DNA of 64,000 bases from Oleiagrimonas sp963821885 (GCA_963821885.1 CAWGFN010000002.1:1-64000), one strand, 5' to 3'; counted from the stretch's first letter, positions 36,329 to 46,544 are shown. Notes: generated by a model from the letters alone, not told the origin. Made by a program: numbers and translations.

Positions 36329-37375
36329 TCAGGCTTCGGTCGGCGGTTCCGGAGGCTGGAACCGGTACATCTGCCAGCCGGTGATGCCCAGCGACAGCAA
36401 CGCGGCACCAATCAGCAGGACGCCGATGTCGGTGCGTGCCGACACCCACAAGACGCCGGCCAGCCCGCACACCAGGGTGATGCCCATGCCCAGCGCCGGC
36501 AGCCAGACGGCCCGGCGCATCGGCATGCCGCGCATCAGCACCCAGGAACCGGCCAGGGCCAGCAGCAACGACAGAACGCGCCACAACCACGGCATCCCCG
36601 GTTTCGACGGCAGGTCCGGCTGCAGGTCCGTGACCTTCAGCAGGCCGACCTGCAGCTGGAAGCCCGGGCCACTCTCGATGCCCTCGGCGGGCACCAGGGT
36701 GCCGTTGCGATTCTGCGCGATCACCGTGACCGGCTGGATCAGCGCCCCCTTCCAGCTCACGCGCACGTCGCCCAGTTGCGGCGAGGCCGGATCCTGGCTG
36801 GTCAGCAAGTGGCCGTCCACCGGCCGGAAGCTGGCGGCCAGGTTCGGATGCAGGCGACTGAAATCGGGCGAGATCTCCTCGCGGCCGGGCATGGCCAGGA
36901 CGATCGAACTGGACAGCAGGAAGCCACCCAGCCGCACCTCGCCGGACATGTAACGCGCATTGCCGAACGGCATCTGCGAGGGGTTTCGATGATCGCGCGG
37001 GTCGTCGAAGACGCTCGAGTCGACCGGGTGATCGACCCACTCCAGTTCATAGCTGGTGGTTCCGGCGTATTCGATCTGCCGCCACTGGAACATGTCGGTG
37101 ACGCGCCACAACAGCGGCACGTCGGCCTGGATCCCGAACTGTCGGTCGATCGCCGGCTTGACGATCTTCGGCGTGCCCGCCACCAGCACCATCTCGCCAT
37201 TGTTGGCCGCGTCCGGGCCGCTGCGGGTGGCGTCGCGCACGATGCCGCCATGGCGCAGCGCCGCGGCGCGGTAGTTCAGCACGTGGTTCTCGTTGCTCGA
37301 CAGCATGGCCAGGGCCACCAGCAGCAGCATGCTGCCGCCCAGCAGCATCCACATCGGCTTCACATCGCGCATCAT
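36329..37375 (-). CDS. TMEM43 family membrane protein
   Basis: A 348-residue protein with one N-terminal transmembrane segment (about 9-28), a long mostly beta extracytoplasmic part, and three C-terminal transmembrane segments (about 265-335), the layout of bacterial TMEM43 (DUF1625) proteins. The sequence ALRHGGIVRDATRSG and the DNNGEMVLV-like ANNGEMVLVAGTPKI near residue 60 fit this family. Function unknown. Two adjacent ATGs (37375, 37372) are possible starts. Confidence 0.8.
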   Translation of the reverse strand: MMRDVKPMWMLLGGSMLLLVALAMLSSNENHVLNYRAAALRHGGIVRDATRSGPDAANNGEMVLVAGTPKIVKPAIDRQFGIQADVPLLWRVTDMFQWRQIEYAGTTSYELEWVDHPVDSSVFDDPRDHRNPSQMPFGNARYMSGEVRLGGFLLSSSIVLAMPGREEISPDFSRLHPNLAASFRPVDGHLLTSQDPASPQLGDVRVSWKGALIQPVTVIAQNRNGTLVPAEGIESGPGFQLQVGLLKVTDLQPDLPSKPGMPWLWRVLSLLLALAGSWVLMRGMPMRRAVWLPALGMGITLVCGLAGVLWVSARTDIGVLLIGAALLSLGITGWQMYRFQPPEPPTEA

Positions 37376-37409
37376 CGTTCCACCCGCATCCCGGTGAACT
37401 TTCCCCGGG

Positions 37410-38270
<861 letters not shown>

Positions 38271-38276
38271 GGCGCC

Positions 38277-38531
38277 TCAGCCGACCTCGCTCATCAGGGC
38301 TTCGTACTTGCGGCGAAGCTGTTCGGTGGTCTCGACATGCCCGGGGTCCTTCGGGATGCACTCGACCGGACAGACCTCGACGCATTGCGGCTCGTCGAAG
38401 TGACCCACGCATTCGGTACAGCGCGACGGGTCGATCTCGTAGTAATCCTCGCCCAGCGAAATCGCCTGGTTCGGACACACCGGCTCGCAGACGTCGCAAT
38501 TGATGCAAGTGTCGAGGATCTTCAGGGCCAT
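38277..38531 (-). CDS. YfhL family 4Fe-4S ferredoxin
   Basis: An 84-residue ferredoxin with two [4Fe-4S] sites: CINCDVCEPVCP at the N-terminus and the longer-spaced CTECVGHFDEPQCVEVCPV in the middle, plus a C-terminal helix. This spacing is that of the Alvin/YfhL ferredoxins. In Xanthomonadales and Pseudomonas it commonly sits downstream of coaD, as here. Electron partner unknown. Confidence 0.94.
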   Translation of the reverse strand: MALKILDTCINCDVCEPVCPNQAISLGEDYYEIDPSRCTECVGHFDEPQCVEVCPVECIPKDPGHVETTEQLRRKYEALMSEVG

Positions 38532-38542
38532 GGGATTCGGAC

Positions 38543-38590
38543 AAAAAAAGAACGGATGGCGCCCACGGCTCGTGCCGCGGCGCCATCCGT
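38543..38590 (-). terminator. Strong terminator upstream of the ferredoxin gene
   Basis: A stem of at least 11 bp flanking a 15-base loop (38552-38590) followed on the minus strand by UUCUUUUUUU. It ends the transcript of the lipoprotein gene at 38598 and isolates the ferredoxin gene, which starts about 12 bases further on. Confidence 0.85.
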
Positions 38591-38597
38591 CCGGTAC

Positions 38598-39107
38598 TTA
38601 CATCTTGGCGAAACGGAAGATCGCGCCGGTCGGCTTGACCACGTCGGCCACCCGCTGCTCGTCGGCCTGGTCGCCGATGAACACCACGATGACCTTGTTC
38701 AGCGAACCCGGCTTGGCATCCTGGAAGGCCTGGGTGATGACGTCGGCGGTGGTGCTCGAGGACGGACCGGCGAAGGCGATCAGGTAGCCCGGCAGCACGC
38801 CGATGGCGATGCGGTCGCTGACGTTGTCCAGCTGGCGCTGGCGCTCGGCCACGGCGGTATCGTCGTTGCCGGCATCGACGTAGTAGACATAGGGCTGGTC
38901 GCCCTGCATGCCCTTCATGTAGTCGCCGCTCTGCAGCACCTGGCCCAGGTAGGCCTGCCATTCGGCCTTGCTCGCGGTCTCGGCGGGCCGGGTCAGCTTC
39001 GCGGTCTGCTGGGTCTGGTTCTGCGCCTCACCGCCCTTCTTGCCGCAGGCCGTGAGGGAAAGCACACCAGCCAGGGCCAGCATCGCGATGATTGCCAGTT
39101 TGCGCAT
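38598..39107 (-). CDS. Hypothetical lipoprotein
   Basis: A 169-residue exported lipoprotein: hydrophobic signal with lipobox SLTAC near residue 21, then a Gln/Thr-rich linker and a compact domain containing YVYYVDAGNDDTAVAERQRQ and LNKVIVVFIGDQADEQRV. I do not recognise the family. The ATG at 39107 has AAGGTG 7 bases upstream. A strong terminator follows within 10 bases of the stop. It lies between coaD and the ferredoxin gene. Confidence 0.7.
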   Translation of the reverse strand: MRKLAIIAMLALAGVLSLTACGKKGGEAQNQTQQTAKLTRPAETASKAEWQAYLGQVLQSGDYMKGMQGDQPYVYYVDAGNDDTAVAERQRQLDNVSDRIAIGVLPGYLIAFAGPSSSTTADVITQAFQDAKPGSLNKVIVVFIGDQADEQRVADVVKPTGAIFRFAKM

Positions 39108-39156
39108 TGTTGTCACCTTGGTTGTCGAACGATGGGCGCAAGCATAGCGCGGACGC

Positions 39157-39666
39157 TCATCCTGCGGTATGCCGGCGCGCCTTCAGCGCGGCCATCACGC
39201 TGGCCGGAACGAAGCCGCTGACATCGCCTCCAAGGCGGGCGATCTCGCGCACCAGCGAGGAGGAGATGAAGCTGTACTGCTCGGCCGGCGTCAGGAACAG
39301 CGTCTCGGCGCTGGGGATCAGGTGCCGGTTCATGCTGGCCAGCTGGAATTCGTATTCGAAATCGGACACCGCGCGCAGCCCGCGCAGGATCACCCCGGCG
39401 CCGATCTCGGCGACGAAATTGGCCAACAGGGTGTCGAAGCCGCGCACCTCGACGTTGTCCAGGCCCTTGAGCGCATCGCGCGCCATGTCGATGCGATCCT
39501 CCAGGCTGAAACTCGGGCCCTTGCCGCGGCTGTCCGCCACCGCCACCACCACCCGCTTGAACAGCGGCGCGGCACGCGCCACGAGGTCGGCATGGCCGTT
39601 GGTGATCGGATCGAAGGTTCCGGGATAGACGGCCACGCGGGCCGCGGTGGCATCGTTTGCAGGCAT
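39157..39666 (-). CDS. coaD: Phosphopantetheine adenylyltransferase
   Basis: Fourth step of CoA synthesis: transfers AMP from ATP to 4'-phosphopantetheine. The 169 residues match the family. The nucleotidyltransferase motif is YPGTFDPITNGHADL with the conserved T and H, and the C-terminal ISSSLVREIARLGGDVSGFV (ISST/SxxR-type) is present. Downstream of rsmD on the same strand, the usual pair. Confidence 0.96.
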   Translation of the reverse strand: MPANDATAARVAVYPGTFDPITNGHADLVARAAPLFKRVVVAVADSRGKGPSFSLEDRIDMARDALKGLDNVEVRGFDTLLANFVAEIGAGVILRGLRAVSDFEYEFQLASMNRHLIPSAETLFLTPAEQYSFISSSLVREIARLGGDVSGFVPASVMAALKARRHTAG

Positions 39667-39745
39667 GGTGCGGCACCCTTGCGGCGGCAGGCCGCGATGG
39701 CGAAACGGTGGCGGCGGGCCGCGTCGCGGGCCGGCGCATGGCGCG

Positions 39746-40333
39746 TCAGTCTAGCGCATCGGCCGGTGCGCAACGATACAGCGCATGCCGCACGTCCCCG
39801 GCCTGGCGCTCGCGATGCAGGGTCCAGCGCGCGGGCGCGTGCAGCGCGTGACGCAGCGGCGCCTCGACATGCACCAGCGCGCCCGGAGCCAGCCACCCGC
39901 CCGCGTCCAGGCGCTGCATGACCGGCGCCCACAGGTCACCCGAAAACGGCGGATCCAGGAACACGATGTCGAAGGGCCGGCCGGGCCCATCCAGGTAATC
40001 CAGCGCCTGGCCGCGATGCACTCGGCCATGGGCCTGTTTCAGGCGCAGCAGGTTGGCCTCCAGCGCCCGGGCCGTCGCCGCGTCGCGCTCGACGAAGTCC
40101 ACCGCGGCGGCGCCGCGCGAGAGCGCCTCGATCCCGAGTGCCCCGGACCCGGCGAAAAGATCCAGGCAGCGCGCGCCCTCGATCACCGGCTGCAGCCAGT
40201 TGAACAGGGTCTCGCGCACGCGCGCCGGCGTCGGCCGCAGGCCCTCGGCGTCGGCCACCTCGAGCACCGAACCGCGCAGGCTGCCGCCGATGATCCGCAG
40301 CTTGCCCGCGCCGCGCCTTGCCGGGCGCTTCAC
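39746..40333 (-). CDS. rsmD: 16S rRNA (guanine-966-N2)-methyltransferase
   Basis: Methylates G966 of 16S rRNA with S-adenosylmethionine. The 195 residues show RIIGGSLRG, the RPTPARVRETLFNWL signature, motif I LDLFAGSGALGIEALSRGA and the catalytic DPPF in VFLDPPFSGDLW. Divergent from ftsY, with which it is paired in most gammaproteobacteria. Confidence 0.95.
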   Translation of the reverse strand: MKRPARRGAGKLRIIGGSLRGSVLEVADAEGLRPTPARVRETLFNWLQPVIEGARCLDLFAGSGALGIEALSRGAAAVDFVERDAATARALEANLLRLKQAHGRVHRGQALDYLDGPGRPFDIVFLDPPFSGDLWAPVMQRLDAGGWLAPGALVHVEAPLRHALHAPARWTLHRERQAGDVRHALYRCAPADALD

Positions 40334-40433
40334 GGGCAGCCTCCGGCGGGAGGCGAGCGGACCACGCGCTCAGCTTTCGTGTGGGGTTCGGGTGATAGCA
40401 TGACGGCCTGGATTGTCGTCATTTATGCCCCCC

Positions 40434-41441
40434 ATGCTCAAGTTCTGGAAGAAGAAGAGCGACGCCGCCGATGCACCCGGCGACGCGCCCAAGCCCGCCC
40501 CGACCGAGGCCGACGCGCCGATGCCGCCGCGCAGCTGGCGCCAGCGTCTGTCCGGCAGCGGCATCGCGCGTGGCCTGGGCGGACTGTTCAGCCGCCATCC
40601 GCAGCTGGACGACGCGCTGCTTGACGAGCTGGAAACCGTGCTTCTGACCTCCGATGTCGGCGTCGCCGCCAGCACCGCCCTGGTCGAGGACCTGCGCGCG
40701 CGCATGCGCAAGCGCGAGTTCGCCGATGCCGCCGCCCTGCGCGCCGCCCTGCGCGAAGCGCTGCTGGCCATCCTGGCGCCGGTCGCCGTTCCGCTCGACA
40801 CCACCACCCGCAAGCCCTTCGTGATGCTGGTGGTCGGCGTCAACGGCGTCGGCAAGACCACCACCATCGGCAAGCTGGCGCACCACTACCGCCAGCAGGG
40901 TCGCAATCTGATGCTGGCCGCTGGCGACACCTTCCGCGCCGCCGCGGTCGAGCAGCTGAAGACCTGGGGCGAGCGCAACGACGTACCCGTCATCGCCCAG
41001 GGCCAGGGCGCGGATTCGGCCAGCGTCATCTACGACGCCGTGCAGGGCGCGCAGGCGCGCGGCAGCGACCTGCTGATCGCCGACACCGCCGGCCGCCTGC
41101 ACACCCAGGGCGGACTGATGGACGAGCTGGGCAAGATCGGCCGCGTGATCGGCAAGCTCGACCCCGAGGCGCCGCACGAGGTGCTGATGGTGATCGACGG
41201 CACCACCGGACAGAACGCAGTCAGCCAGGTACGCCAGTTCCACCAGGCCATCGGCGTCACCGGCCTGGTGGTGACCAAGCTCGACGGCACCGCGCGTGGC
41301 GGCGTGGTATTCGCACTGGCCCGCGAGTTCGGCCTGCCGATCCGTTTCGTCGGACTCGGCGAGGGCATCGCCGACCTGCGCCCGTTCGAGCCTGCGGCCT
41401 ACATCGACGGCCTGCTGCCCGCCGACGTCGATACCGCGTAA
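40434..41441 (+). CDS. ftsY: Signal recognition particle receptor FtsY
   Basis: GTPase that docks the SRP-ribosome complex at the inner membrane. The 335 residues consist of a short charged N-terminal A region (lysine-rich then Pro/Ala-rich) and the NG domain. G1 is GVNGVGKTTTIGKLAHH, the insertion box DTFRAAAVEQLKTW, G3 DTAGRLHTQGGLMDEL, and G4 TKLDGTARGG. I use the ATG at 40434 (MLKFWKKK); ATG 40425 is possible. Its stop codon overlaps the start of the AsmA-like gene. Confidence 0.95.
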   Translation: MLKFWKKKSDAADAPGDAPKPAPTEADAPMPPRSWRQRLSGSGIARGLGGLFSRHPQLDDALLDELETVLLTSDVGVAASTALVEDLRARMRKREFADAAALRAALREALLAILAPVAVPLDTTTRKPFVMLVVGVNGVGKTTTIGKLAHHYRQQGRNLMLAAGDTFRAAAVEQLKTWGERNDVPVIAQGQGADSASVIYDAVQGAQARGSDLLIADTAGRLHTQGGLMDELGKIGRVIGKLDPEAPHEVLMVIDGTTGQNAVSQVRQFHQAIGVTGLVVTKLDGTARGGVVFALAREFGLPIRFVGLGEGIADLRPFEPAAYIDGLLPADVDTA

Positions 41442-42502
41442 TGACTCGCCGGCTGCGCATCACGCTGCTGTCGCTGACCGGCCTGCTGCTGGTCCTGGCG
41501 GCCACCGGACTGATCCTGGTCTACGTGATGCTGCGCCCCGAACGCTTCACCGCGATGCTGCGCGACAGCGCCCGCGACGCCGGCATGCAGCTGACCCTGG
41601 CCGCGCCGGCACGGCCCTCGCTGTGGCCGCGGCCCGGTGTGCGCCTGCAGGGCCTGCAACTGTTCGTGCAAGGTCAGTCCTACCCGCTGCTGGTCGCCGA
41701 CAACGGACGCATCGTGGTGCCCTGGCGCACGCTGCTGGGTGGCAGCACCGCCATCACCACCCTCGAACTGGACGCGCCGCGCCTGGACCTCGACCAGCTG
41801 CGGCAGGCCGTGGCCGCGCTCCCCGCGAGCCAGGCCGCGGCCCCGCAACTGCCGCGCATCGACACCGGCATCCGCATCCACGATGGCGCGCTCGTGCAGG
41901 GCCGGACGACGCTGCTGCGGCACGTCGAGCTGCGCACCGGCGCCCTGATGCCCGACCACCCCTTCGGCCTCGATGCCGATGCCGAGGACACGTCGGGACG
42001 CGGGCAACAGCTGCACCTGAGCTTCACGCCGCATCGCACGCCCGGGCAGGACATCGAGCTTGCCGGACTGCGCCTTGACGTGCGCAGCGGCAAGTCCGCG
42101 AGCATGCAGCTGGCAGGCCGTGCCCGCTGGTCAGGCGGCGGCAAGGGGCAACTCGACCTCTCGGGCCTGGCCCACGCCGCTTCCAGCGGAAACTACGCCC
42201 TGAGCCTGAGCATGGCTCCCGCGCCGGCGCCACCGGGCAGCCTGCGCCTCAAGCTCGACGGCAAGGCCGGCAAGGCCGACCTGGTCGTCTCGCCGCTGCA
42301 GTGGTCGGCCTGGTGGCGGCGCATCGCCGGGGCCTACGTCCCGGGCGCCCTGCCGCCACCGCCCCTGGTCGGCACCCTCGACGCCGAGCGCATCGACATC
42401 GGCTCGCTGCACATCAGTGGCCTCAAGCTGCGCAGCGACGGCGCGGCGCCCGCCAGCGCCGGGTCGACCGCCGCCCCAGCCACCGCGCGCAGCACCCCGT
42501 GA
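41441..42502 (+). CDS. AsmA-like exported protein
   Basis: A 353-residue protein with one N-terminal transmembrane helix (about 8-30) and a long periplasmic beta-rich part with the AsmA pattern (MLRDSARDAGMQLTLAAPAR, RPGVRLQGLQLFVQG, LDAPRLDLDQLRQAV). It is about half the size of classical AsmA and ends in an Ala/Pro/Ser-rich tail. AsmA-like proteins are thought to handle lipid transport or outer membrane assembly. The ATG overlaps the ftsY stop (TAATG) and its stop overlaps the mutY start (GTGA), so three genes are coupled. Confidence 0.75.
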   Translation: MTRRLRITLLSLTGLLLVLAATGLILVYVMLRPERFTAMLRDSARDAGMQLTLAAPARPSLWPRPGVRLQGLQLFVQGQSYPLLVADNGRIVVPWRTLLGGSTAITTLELDAPRLDLDQLRQAVAALPASQAAAPQLPRIDTGIRIHDGALVQGRTTLLRHVELRTGALMPDHPFGLDADAEDTSGRGQQLHLSFTPHRTPGQDIELAGLRLDVRSGKSASMQLAGRARWSGGGKGQLDLSGLAHAASSGNYALSLSMAPAPAPPGSLRLKLDGKAGKADLVVSPLQWSAWWRRIAGAYVPGALPPPPLVGTLDAERIDIGSLHISGLKLRSDGAAPASAGSTAAPATARSTP

Positions 42503-43540
42503 CAGCCATCGCCGAACCGCTGCTGGCCTGGTTCGACGTCCACGGCCGACACGACCTGCCCTGGCAGCACCCGCGCAGCGCCTATCGGGTGTGGCTGTCG
42601 GAAATCATGCTGCAGCAGACCCAGGTCGCCACCGTCATCGACTATTTCCAGCGCTTCGTCGACGCCCTGCCCACCCTGCCCGACCTGGCGCGCGCCGACG
42701 AGGACACCGTGCTGGCGCTGTGGTCGGGCCTGGGCTACTACCGCCGCGCGCGCTTCCTGCACCGCGCCGCGCGGCTGTGCATGGAACGCCACGGCGGCGA
42801 GCTGCCGCGCGACTTCGACGCGCTGGCCGCCCTGCCCGGCATCGGCCGCTCGACCGCCGGCGCCATCCTGGCCCAGGCGCACGGCCTGCGCGTCCCGATC
42901 CTGGACGGCAACGTCAAGCGCGTGCTGACGCGCCTGCACGGCATCCACGGCCATCCCGGCCAGGGCGCGGTCGAGAAGCAACTGTGGACGCTGGCCGAAC
43001 AGCACACGCCGCATGCGCGCCTGGCCGACTACACCCAGGCCATCATGGACCTGGGCGCCACCGTCTGCGTGCGCCGCGCGCCGCGCTGCGAGGCCTGCCC
43101 GCTGGCCGCCGCCTGCGTGGCCCGTCGCGATGGCCTCACGGCCGAGCTGCCCACGCCGCGGCCGGCGAAGTCGATCCCCACGCGCCGGACGCTGATGCTG
43201 GTGCTGCGCGATGCCACGGGTCGCGTCCTGCATGCAGCGGCGCGGTCCCGAAGGCGTGTGGTCGGGCCTGTGGAGCCTGCCCGAGGCCGAGGACGCCACG
43301 CGCGCAGACCAGCTGGCCCGCCACCACGCCGAGTGCGCCGCGCCGCGCGCGCTGGACGCCTTCACCCACGTGTTCAGCCACTACCGCCTGGACATCCAGC
43401 CCCTGCTGTTCGAGGCGAGGACGCCGGCCGACCGCATCGCCGACAACGACGACCTGCGCTGGTGCGATCACGCCCAGCTCGACACCCTCGGCCTGCCCGC
43501 CCCCGTACGCAAGCTGCTCGCGCAAATCGCGCAAGCGTAG
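42499..43540 (+). pseudogene. mutY: A/G-specific adenine glycosylase, frameshifted
   Basis: Removes adenine opposite 8-oxoguanine. The N-terminal part is intact: VWLSEIMLQQTQVATVIDYF, helix-hairpin-helix with catalytic Asp in LPGIGRSTAGAIL and VPILDGNVKRVL, and the Fe-S loop CVRRAPRCEACPLAAAC. A one-base insertion near 43226-43236 moves the C-terminal 8-oxoG-recognising NUDIX-like domain (GVWSGLWSLPEAEDATRADQ onward) to the next frame, where it runs cleanly to 43540. The GTG start overlaps the AsmA stop. Because both halves keep good coding quality, a sequence error or very recent mutation is likelier than old decay. Confidence 0.88.
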
Positions 43541-43634
43541 GGCGGGCACCGTCCGCCATAGCGATCGCGCACGGTCGACCCATCCGCCCCGAACAGGCAT
43601 CATGCCGCCCATCGAACCGCGAACCGGAATTCCC

Positions 43635-43931
43635 ATGACCCGCACCGTGCACTGCGCCAAACTCGACATCGACGCCGAGGGCCTGGACTTCGCCCCCTGG
43701 CCCGGCGAGCTGGGCAAGCGCATCTACGAAAACATCAGCAAGCAGGCATGGCAGCAATGGCTGGCGCACCAGACCATGCTCATCAACGAAAACCGCCTGA
43801 ACCCGCTGGACCCCAAGACGCGCAGCTACCTGGAACAGCAGATGCGCGCCTTCTTCTTCGGCGACGGCGAAGCCGAACAACCGCAGGGCTACGTGCCCCC
43901 CGAAGCCGGCGATTCCAACGAAACCGGTTGA
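43635..43931 (+). CDS. Fe(2+)-trafficking protein (YggX family)
   Basis: A 98-residue cytosolic protein that protects Fe-S clusters and may carry iron; it typically follows mutY, as here. The family core is GLDFAPWPGELGKRIYENIS and QWLAHQTMLINENRLNP, with the conserved Cys near the N-terminus (VHCAKL). The C-terminus is slightly extended and acidic. Ends 68 bases before tRNA-Phe. Confidence 0.95.
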   Translation: MTRTVHCAKLDIDAEGLDFAPWPGELGKRIYENISKQAWQQWLAHQTMLINENRLNPLDPKTRSYLEQQMRAFFFGDGEAEQPQGYVPPEAGDSNETG

Positions 43932-43999
43932 CGCGCAAGCACGCAACCGATTTAATACGCGGCTTCGCGCCACCGGCAACGGTCGCGCCACCCACCTTC

Positions 44000-44075
44000 G
44001 GCCAGGTAGCTCAGTTGGTAGAGCAGGGGATTGAAAATCCCCGTGTCGGCGGTTCGATTCCGTCCCTGGCCACCA
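44000..44075 (+). tRNA. tRNA-Phe (GAA), island integration target
   Basis: A 76-base cloverleaf with encoded CCA; acceptor GGCCAGG/CCTGGCC, anticodon GAA in GATTGAAAATC. Its 3' 46 bases plus one further base are repeated exactly at 53953-53999. The copy at this left end completes the functional tRNA, so the island restored the gene on insertion. Confidence 0.97.
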
Positions 44076-44076
44076 T
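44030..44076 (+). repeat. attL, 47-base direct repeat
   Basis: Runs from the anticodon arm to one base past the CCA of tRNA-Phe and is identical to 53953-53999. Such overlap with a tRNA 3' end is the standard mark of tyrosine-recombinase integration. Confidence 0.92.
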
Positions 44077-44091
44077 TGAAATCAACGACTT

Positions 44092-44113
44092 AGCCAACCT
44101 TTTCGGGTTGGCT
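44092..44113 (+). terminator. Island-borne terminator after tRNA-Phe
   Basis: An 8-bp stem (44092-44099 with 44106-44113) followed by ATTTTCGTTT, 16 bases past the tRNA end. It appears to replace the original tRNA terminator, now found beyond attR at 54009-54038. Confidence 0.65.
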
Positions 44114-44122
44114 ATTTTCGTT

Positions 44123-44143
44123 TGTGGTTCCCCCGTGGTTCCC
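44123..44143 (+). repeat. Left arm-type repeat pair
   Basis: Two tandem GTGGTTCCC units spaced 10 bases apart. The same 21-base arrangement with one mismatch is at 53825-53845 near attR, in the same orientation. Candidate integrase arm-binding sites; role inferred. Confidence 0.5.
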
Positions 44144-44382
44144 GCCACATGATGGATTTGTCTTATCAGGTTGCTATTCGGCGTTGCGATGGCCTTCCTG
44201 CGTCAGCTAACTCATTGAATCTCCGTGGACGGGCAAGCGCTGCTGATACTTGCCCGTCGGGCACATCCCCATCTTTCCCCAGGTCCGACGAGTCCTATGG
44301 ACTCGCGTTGGATCCATTCCTTTGCCTGGATTTCCACGGTGTGGCGATGCGCAACGGTGAGCGGCATTTCCCCATGACATCT
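44144..44382. other. Left island end without a recognisable gene
   Basis: About 240 bases between the arm repeats and the hsdM promoter. The only clear structure is a perfect 10-bp inverted repeat with an 11-base loop (44228-44237 with 44249-44258). An integrase gene would be expected here but none of the tyrosine recombinase motifs is present in any frame. Confidence 0.5.
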
Positions 44383-44410
44383 TTGAAGGTGGCATCGCTC
44401 CGCCTACACT
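44383..44410 (+). promoter_or_regulatory. Candidate hsdM promoter
   Basis: TTGAAG (44383-44388), a 16-base spacer and TACACT (44405-44410), 54 bases before the hsdM ATG. Reasonable sigma-70 match in a moderately A/T-rich leader. Confidence 0.45.
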
Positions 44411-44464
44411 CATTGACCATGCCCAGCTCAGCCGAGTGGATACCAACCAGGATGCCTATCACGC

Positions 44465-45916
44465 ATGTTTGAAAACGCGTTCAACAACATCGACAAGGTC
44501 ATGCGGAACGACGAGGGACTGGCGTCCGAGCTGGATTACGCCGAACAGACCTCGTGGCTGCTCTTCCTGAAGTATCTGGATGACATGGAGAAGGAGTGGG
44601 AAGACGAGGCCGCCCTGGAAGGCCGCGACTACACGCCGATCCTCGACGAGCCTATCGCTGGCAGGCATGGGCGATGCCGAAGACCGATGACGGCGAGCCC
44701 GACCTCAACTCCGCGCTGACGGGCGATGACCTGATCGAGTTCGTCAACGACAAGCTGTTTCCCTACCTCCAGACCTTCCGCGATTCGGTGGAGGATCCGG
44801 ATTCGCTGGAATACAAGATCGGCGAGATCTTCTCCGAGATCGCCAACAAGTTCCGCTCGGGCTACACCCTGCGCGATGCGCTGGAGATCGTCGACCAGCT
44901 CAACTTCAACACCCGAGGCCAAGCACGAGCTGTCCGATCTCTACGAAACCCGCATCAAGCGCATGGGCAACGCCGGCCGCAACGGCGGCGAATACTACAC
45001 GCCGCGCCCGCTGATCCGCGCCATGATCAAGGTGGTCGATCCGCAGATCGGCGAGACCATCTATGACGGCGCCTGCGGCTCCGCGGGCTTCCTGTGCGAG
45101 GCATAGGAATACATGCGCCGCGACGATCTTTCCTCCGCCGACTGGGAAACGCTCCAGCGCAAGACCTTCTTCGGGCAGGAGAAGAAGTCGCTCGCCTATG
45201 TGATCGGCATCATGAACATGATCCTGCACGGCATCGAGGCGCCGAACATCCTCCACACCAACACGCTCACCGAGAACGTGATGGACATCCAGGAGAAGGA
45301 CCGCCACGACATCGTGCTGGCCAATCCGCCCTTCGGCGGCGGCGAGCGCAAGGAGGTGCAGCAGAACTTCCCGATCAAGTCGGGCGAGACGGCCTACCTG
45401 TTCCTGCAGCACTTCATCCGCAAGCTGCAAGGCCGGCGGGCGCGGCGCCGTGGTCATCAAGAACACCTTCCTCAGCAACACCGACAACGCCAGCGTCGCC
45501 CTGCGCAAGGAACTGCTGGAGAGCTGCAACCTGCACACCGTGCTCGACTGCCCCGGCGGCACCTTCCAGGGCGCGGGCGTCAAGACCGTGGTGCTGTTCT
45601 TCGAGAAGGGCGCGAAGACGCGGCACTATCTGGTATTACCAGCTCGATCCGGGCCGCAGCCTGGGCAAGACCAACCCGCTGAACGATGACGATCTGGCGG
45701 AGTTCGTGGCGCTTGCAGAAGGACAAGGCCGACAGCGACAAGAGCTGGACGGTCGACGGTCGCCGATCTGGACGAGGCAACTTGGGACCTGTCGGTGAAG
45801 AACCCGAACGCGCCCGAGGCGAGGCGCTGCGCAGCCCCGAGGAGATCATCGCCGACATGCTGGCGCGGGATGCGGAGACAGCGCAGATTCTCGAAGAGAT
45901 CCGGGGGATGCTGTGA
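44465..45916 (+). pseudogene. hsdM: Type I restriction-modification methyltransferase subunit, many frameshifts
   Basis: N6-adenine methyltransferase of a type I system. In pieces across frames one reads MFENAFNNIDKVMRNDEGLA, the PYRWQAWAMPKTDDGEPDLN region, SAM motif I in YDGACGSAGFLCEA, motif IV NPPF in VLANPPFGGGERKEV, and the C-terminal RSPEEIIADMLARDAETAQI. Breaks are near 44650 (one C short in a C run), 44916, 45430, 45632, 45712 and 45750-45800; an in-frame TAG at 45104-45106 stands where a Tyr (TAC) is expected. Total length equals a normal hsdM of about 480 residues. As written it cannot be translated in full. Confidence 0.88.
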
Positions 45917-46337
45917 AGGATCAGTAGACTAAGATAGCTGGACGTCTCAATCCTTGGCCCATAAGCAGCGTCTCGGACTGTGCCTGAGAAGGTCGAAGGT
46001 CCTCAAGAAAAATCGCGAAAATCGTATCTGTGAAGAGTGGAAGGCATCTCTATCATTCGCACACTGAGTGCCGAATTCAGTTAATGGCGTAATCTGGGAC
46101 GCACGAGGATCGACTGCACGATGAAGGTTTCTAATCTCCATCGTCGTTTTTGAAGGCTCATACCCAGATTCTGAAACTTGGCGTATCGACATTTCGACTA
46201 TCGTAGTCGAGATGGCCTGATGGCGTATGTATCCAGATCACTCGCAACCGAAAGATGCGCGTCTTGACGAAGCGCTGACTCAGCGTTCTTCTCTGTTACC
46301 TTTCTACTATGAAGGCGCATGATCCAGTTCAGCATCA
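45917..46337. other. Low-GC stretch, expected hsdS variable part
   Basis: About 420 bases with clearly lower GC than the flanks, between the hsdM stop and the recognisable 3' end of hsdS. An hsdS gene normally starts here with its first target-recognition domain, but no frame gives a convincing match. It may be a diverged or scrambled recognition domain. Confidence 0.4.
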
Positions 46338-46544
46338 AAAGGATATGCTCGTCACTACCTTGAGCACATCAGGACAAAAGATGTCCCGCTGCCATCGCTG
46401 GAAGAGCAGAAGCGGATCGTGGAGGTGCTTGATCAGGCTTTCGCCGCTCTCGACCGCGCCCGTGAGCATGCCGAGGCAATCTGGCGGATGCGGAGAGTCT
46501 TGTTCGAAAGTGAACTGGTAAGTATTTTCGTGCGCGAATACTAG
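46338..46544 (+). pseudogene. hsdS: Type I restriction specificity subunit, 3' remnant
   Basis: The C-terminal conserved coiled-coil region of an HsdS protein: YLEHIRTKDVPLPSLEEQKR, then IVEVLDQAFAALDRAREHAE, ending FESELVSIF. The phrase PLPSLEEQKRIV is characteristic of HsdS repeat regions. Compensating one-base shifts occur near 46480-46500. The upstream half of the gene, including the recognition domains, is not identifiable. So specificity of this system cannot be predicted. Confidence 0.75.

Noticed and set aside
41441..42502. Truncated AsmA pseudogene
   Set aside because: The gene is short for AsmA but is exactly overlapped with ftsY and mutY by start/stop coupling, which argues for an intact shorter family member.
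44144..44464. Integrase remnant at the left island end
   Set aside because: None of the tyrosine recombinase motifs (R, HxxR, Y) or usual N-terminal sequences appears in any frame.
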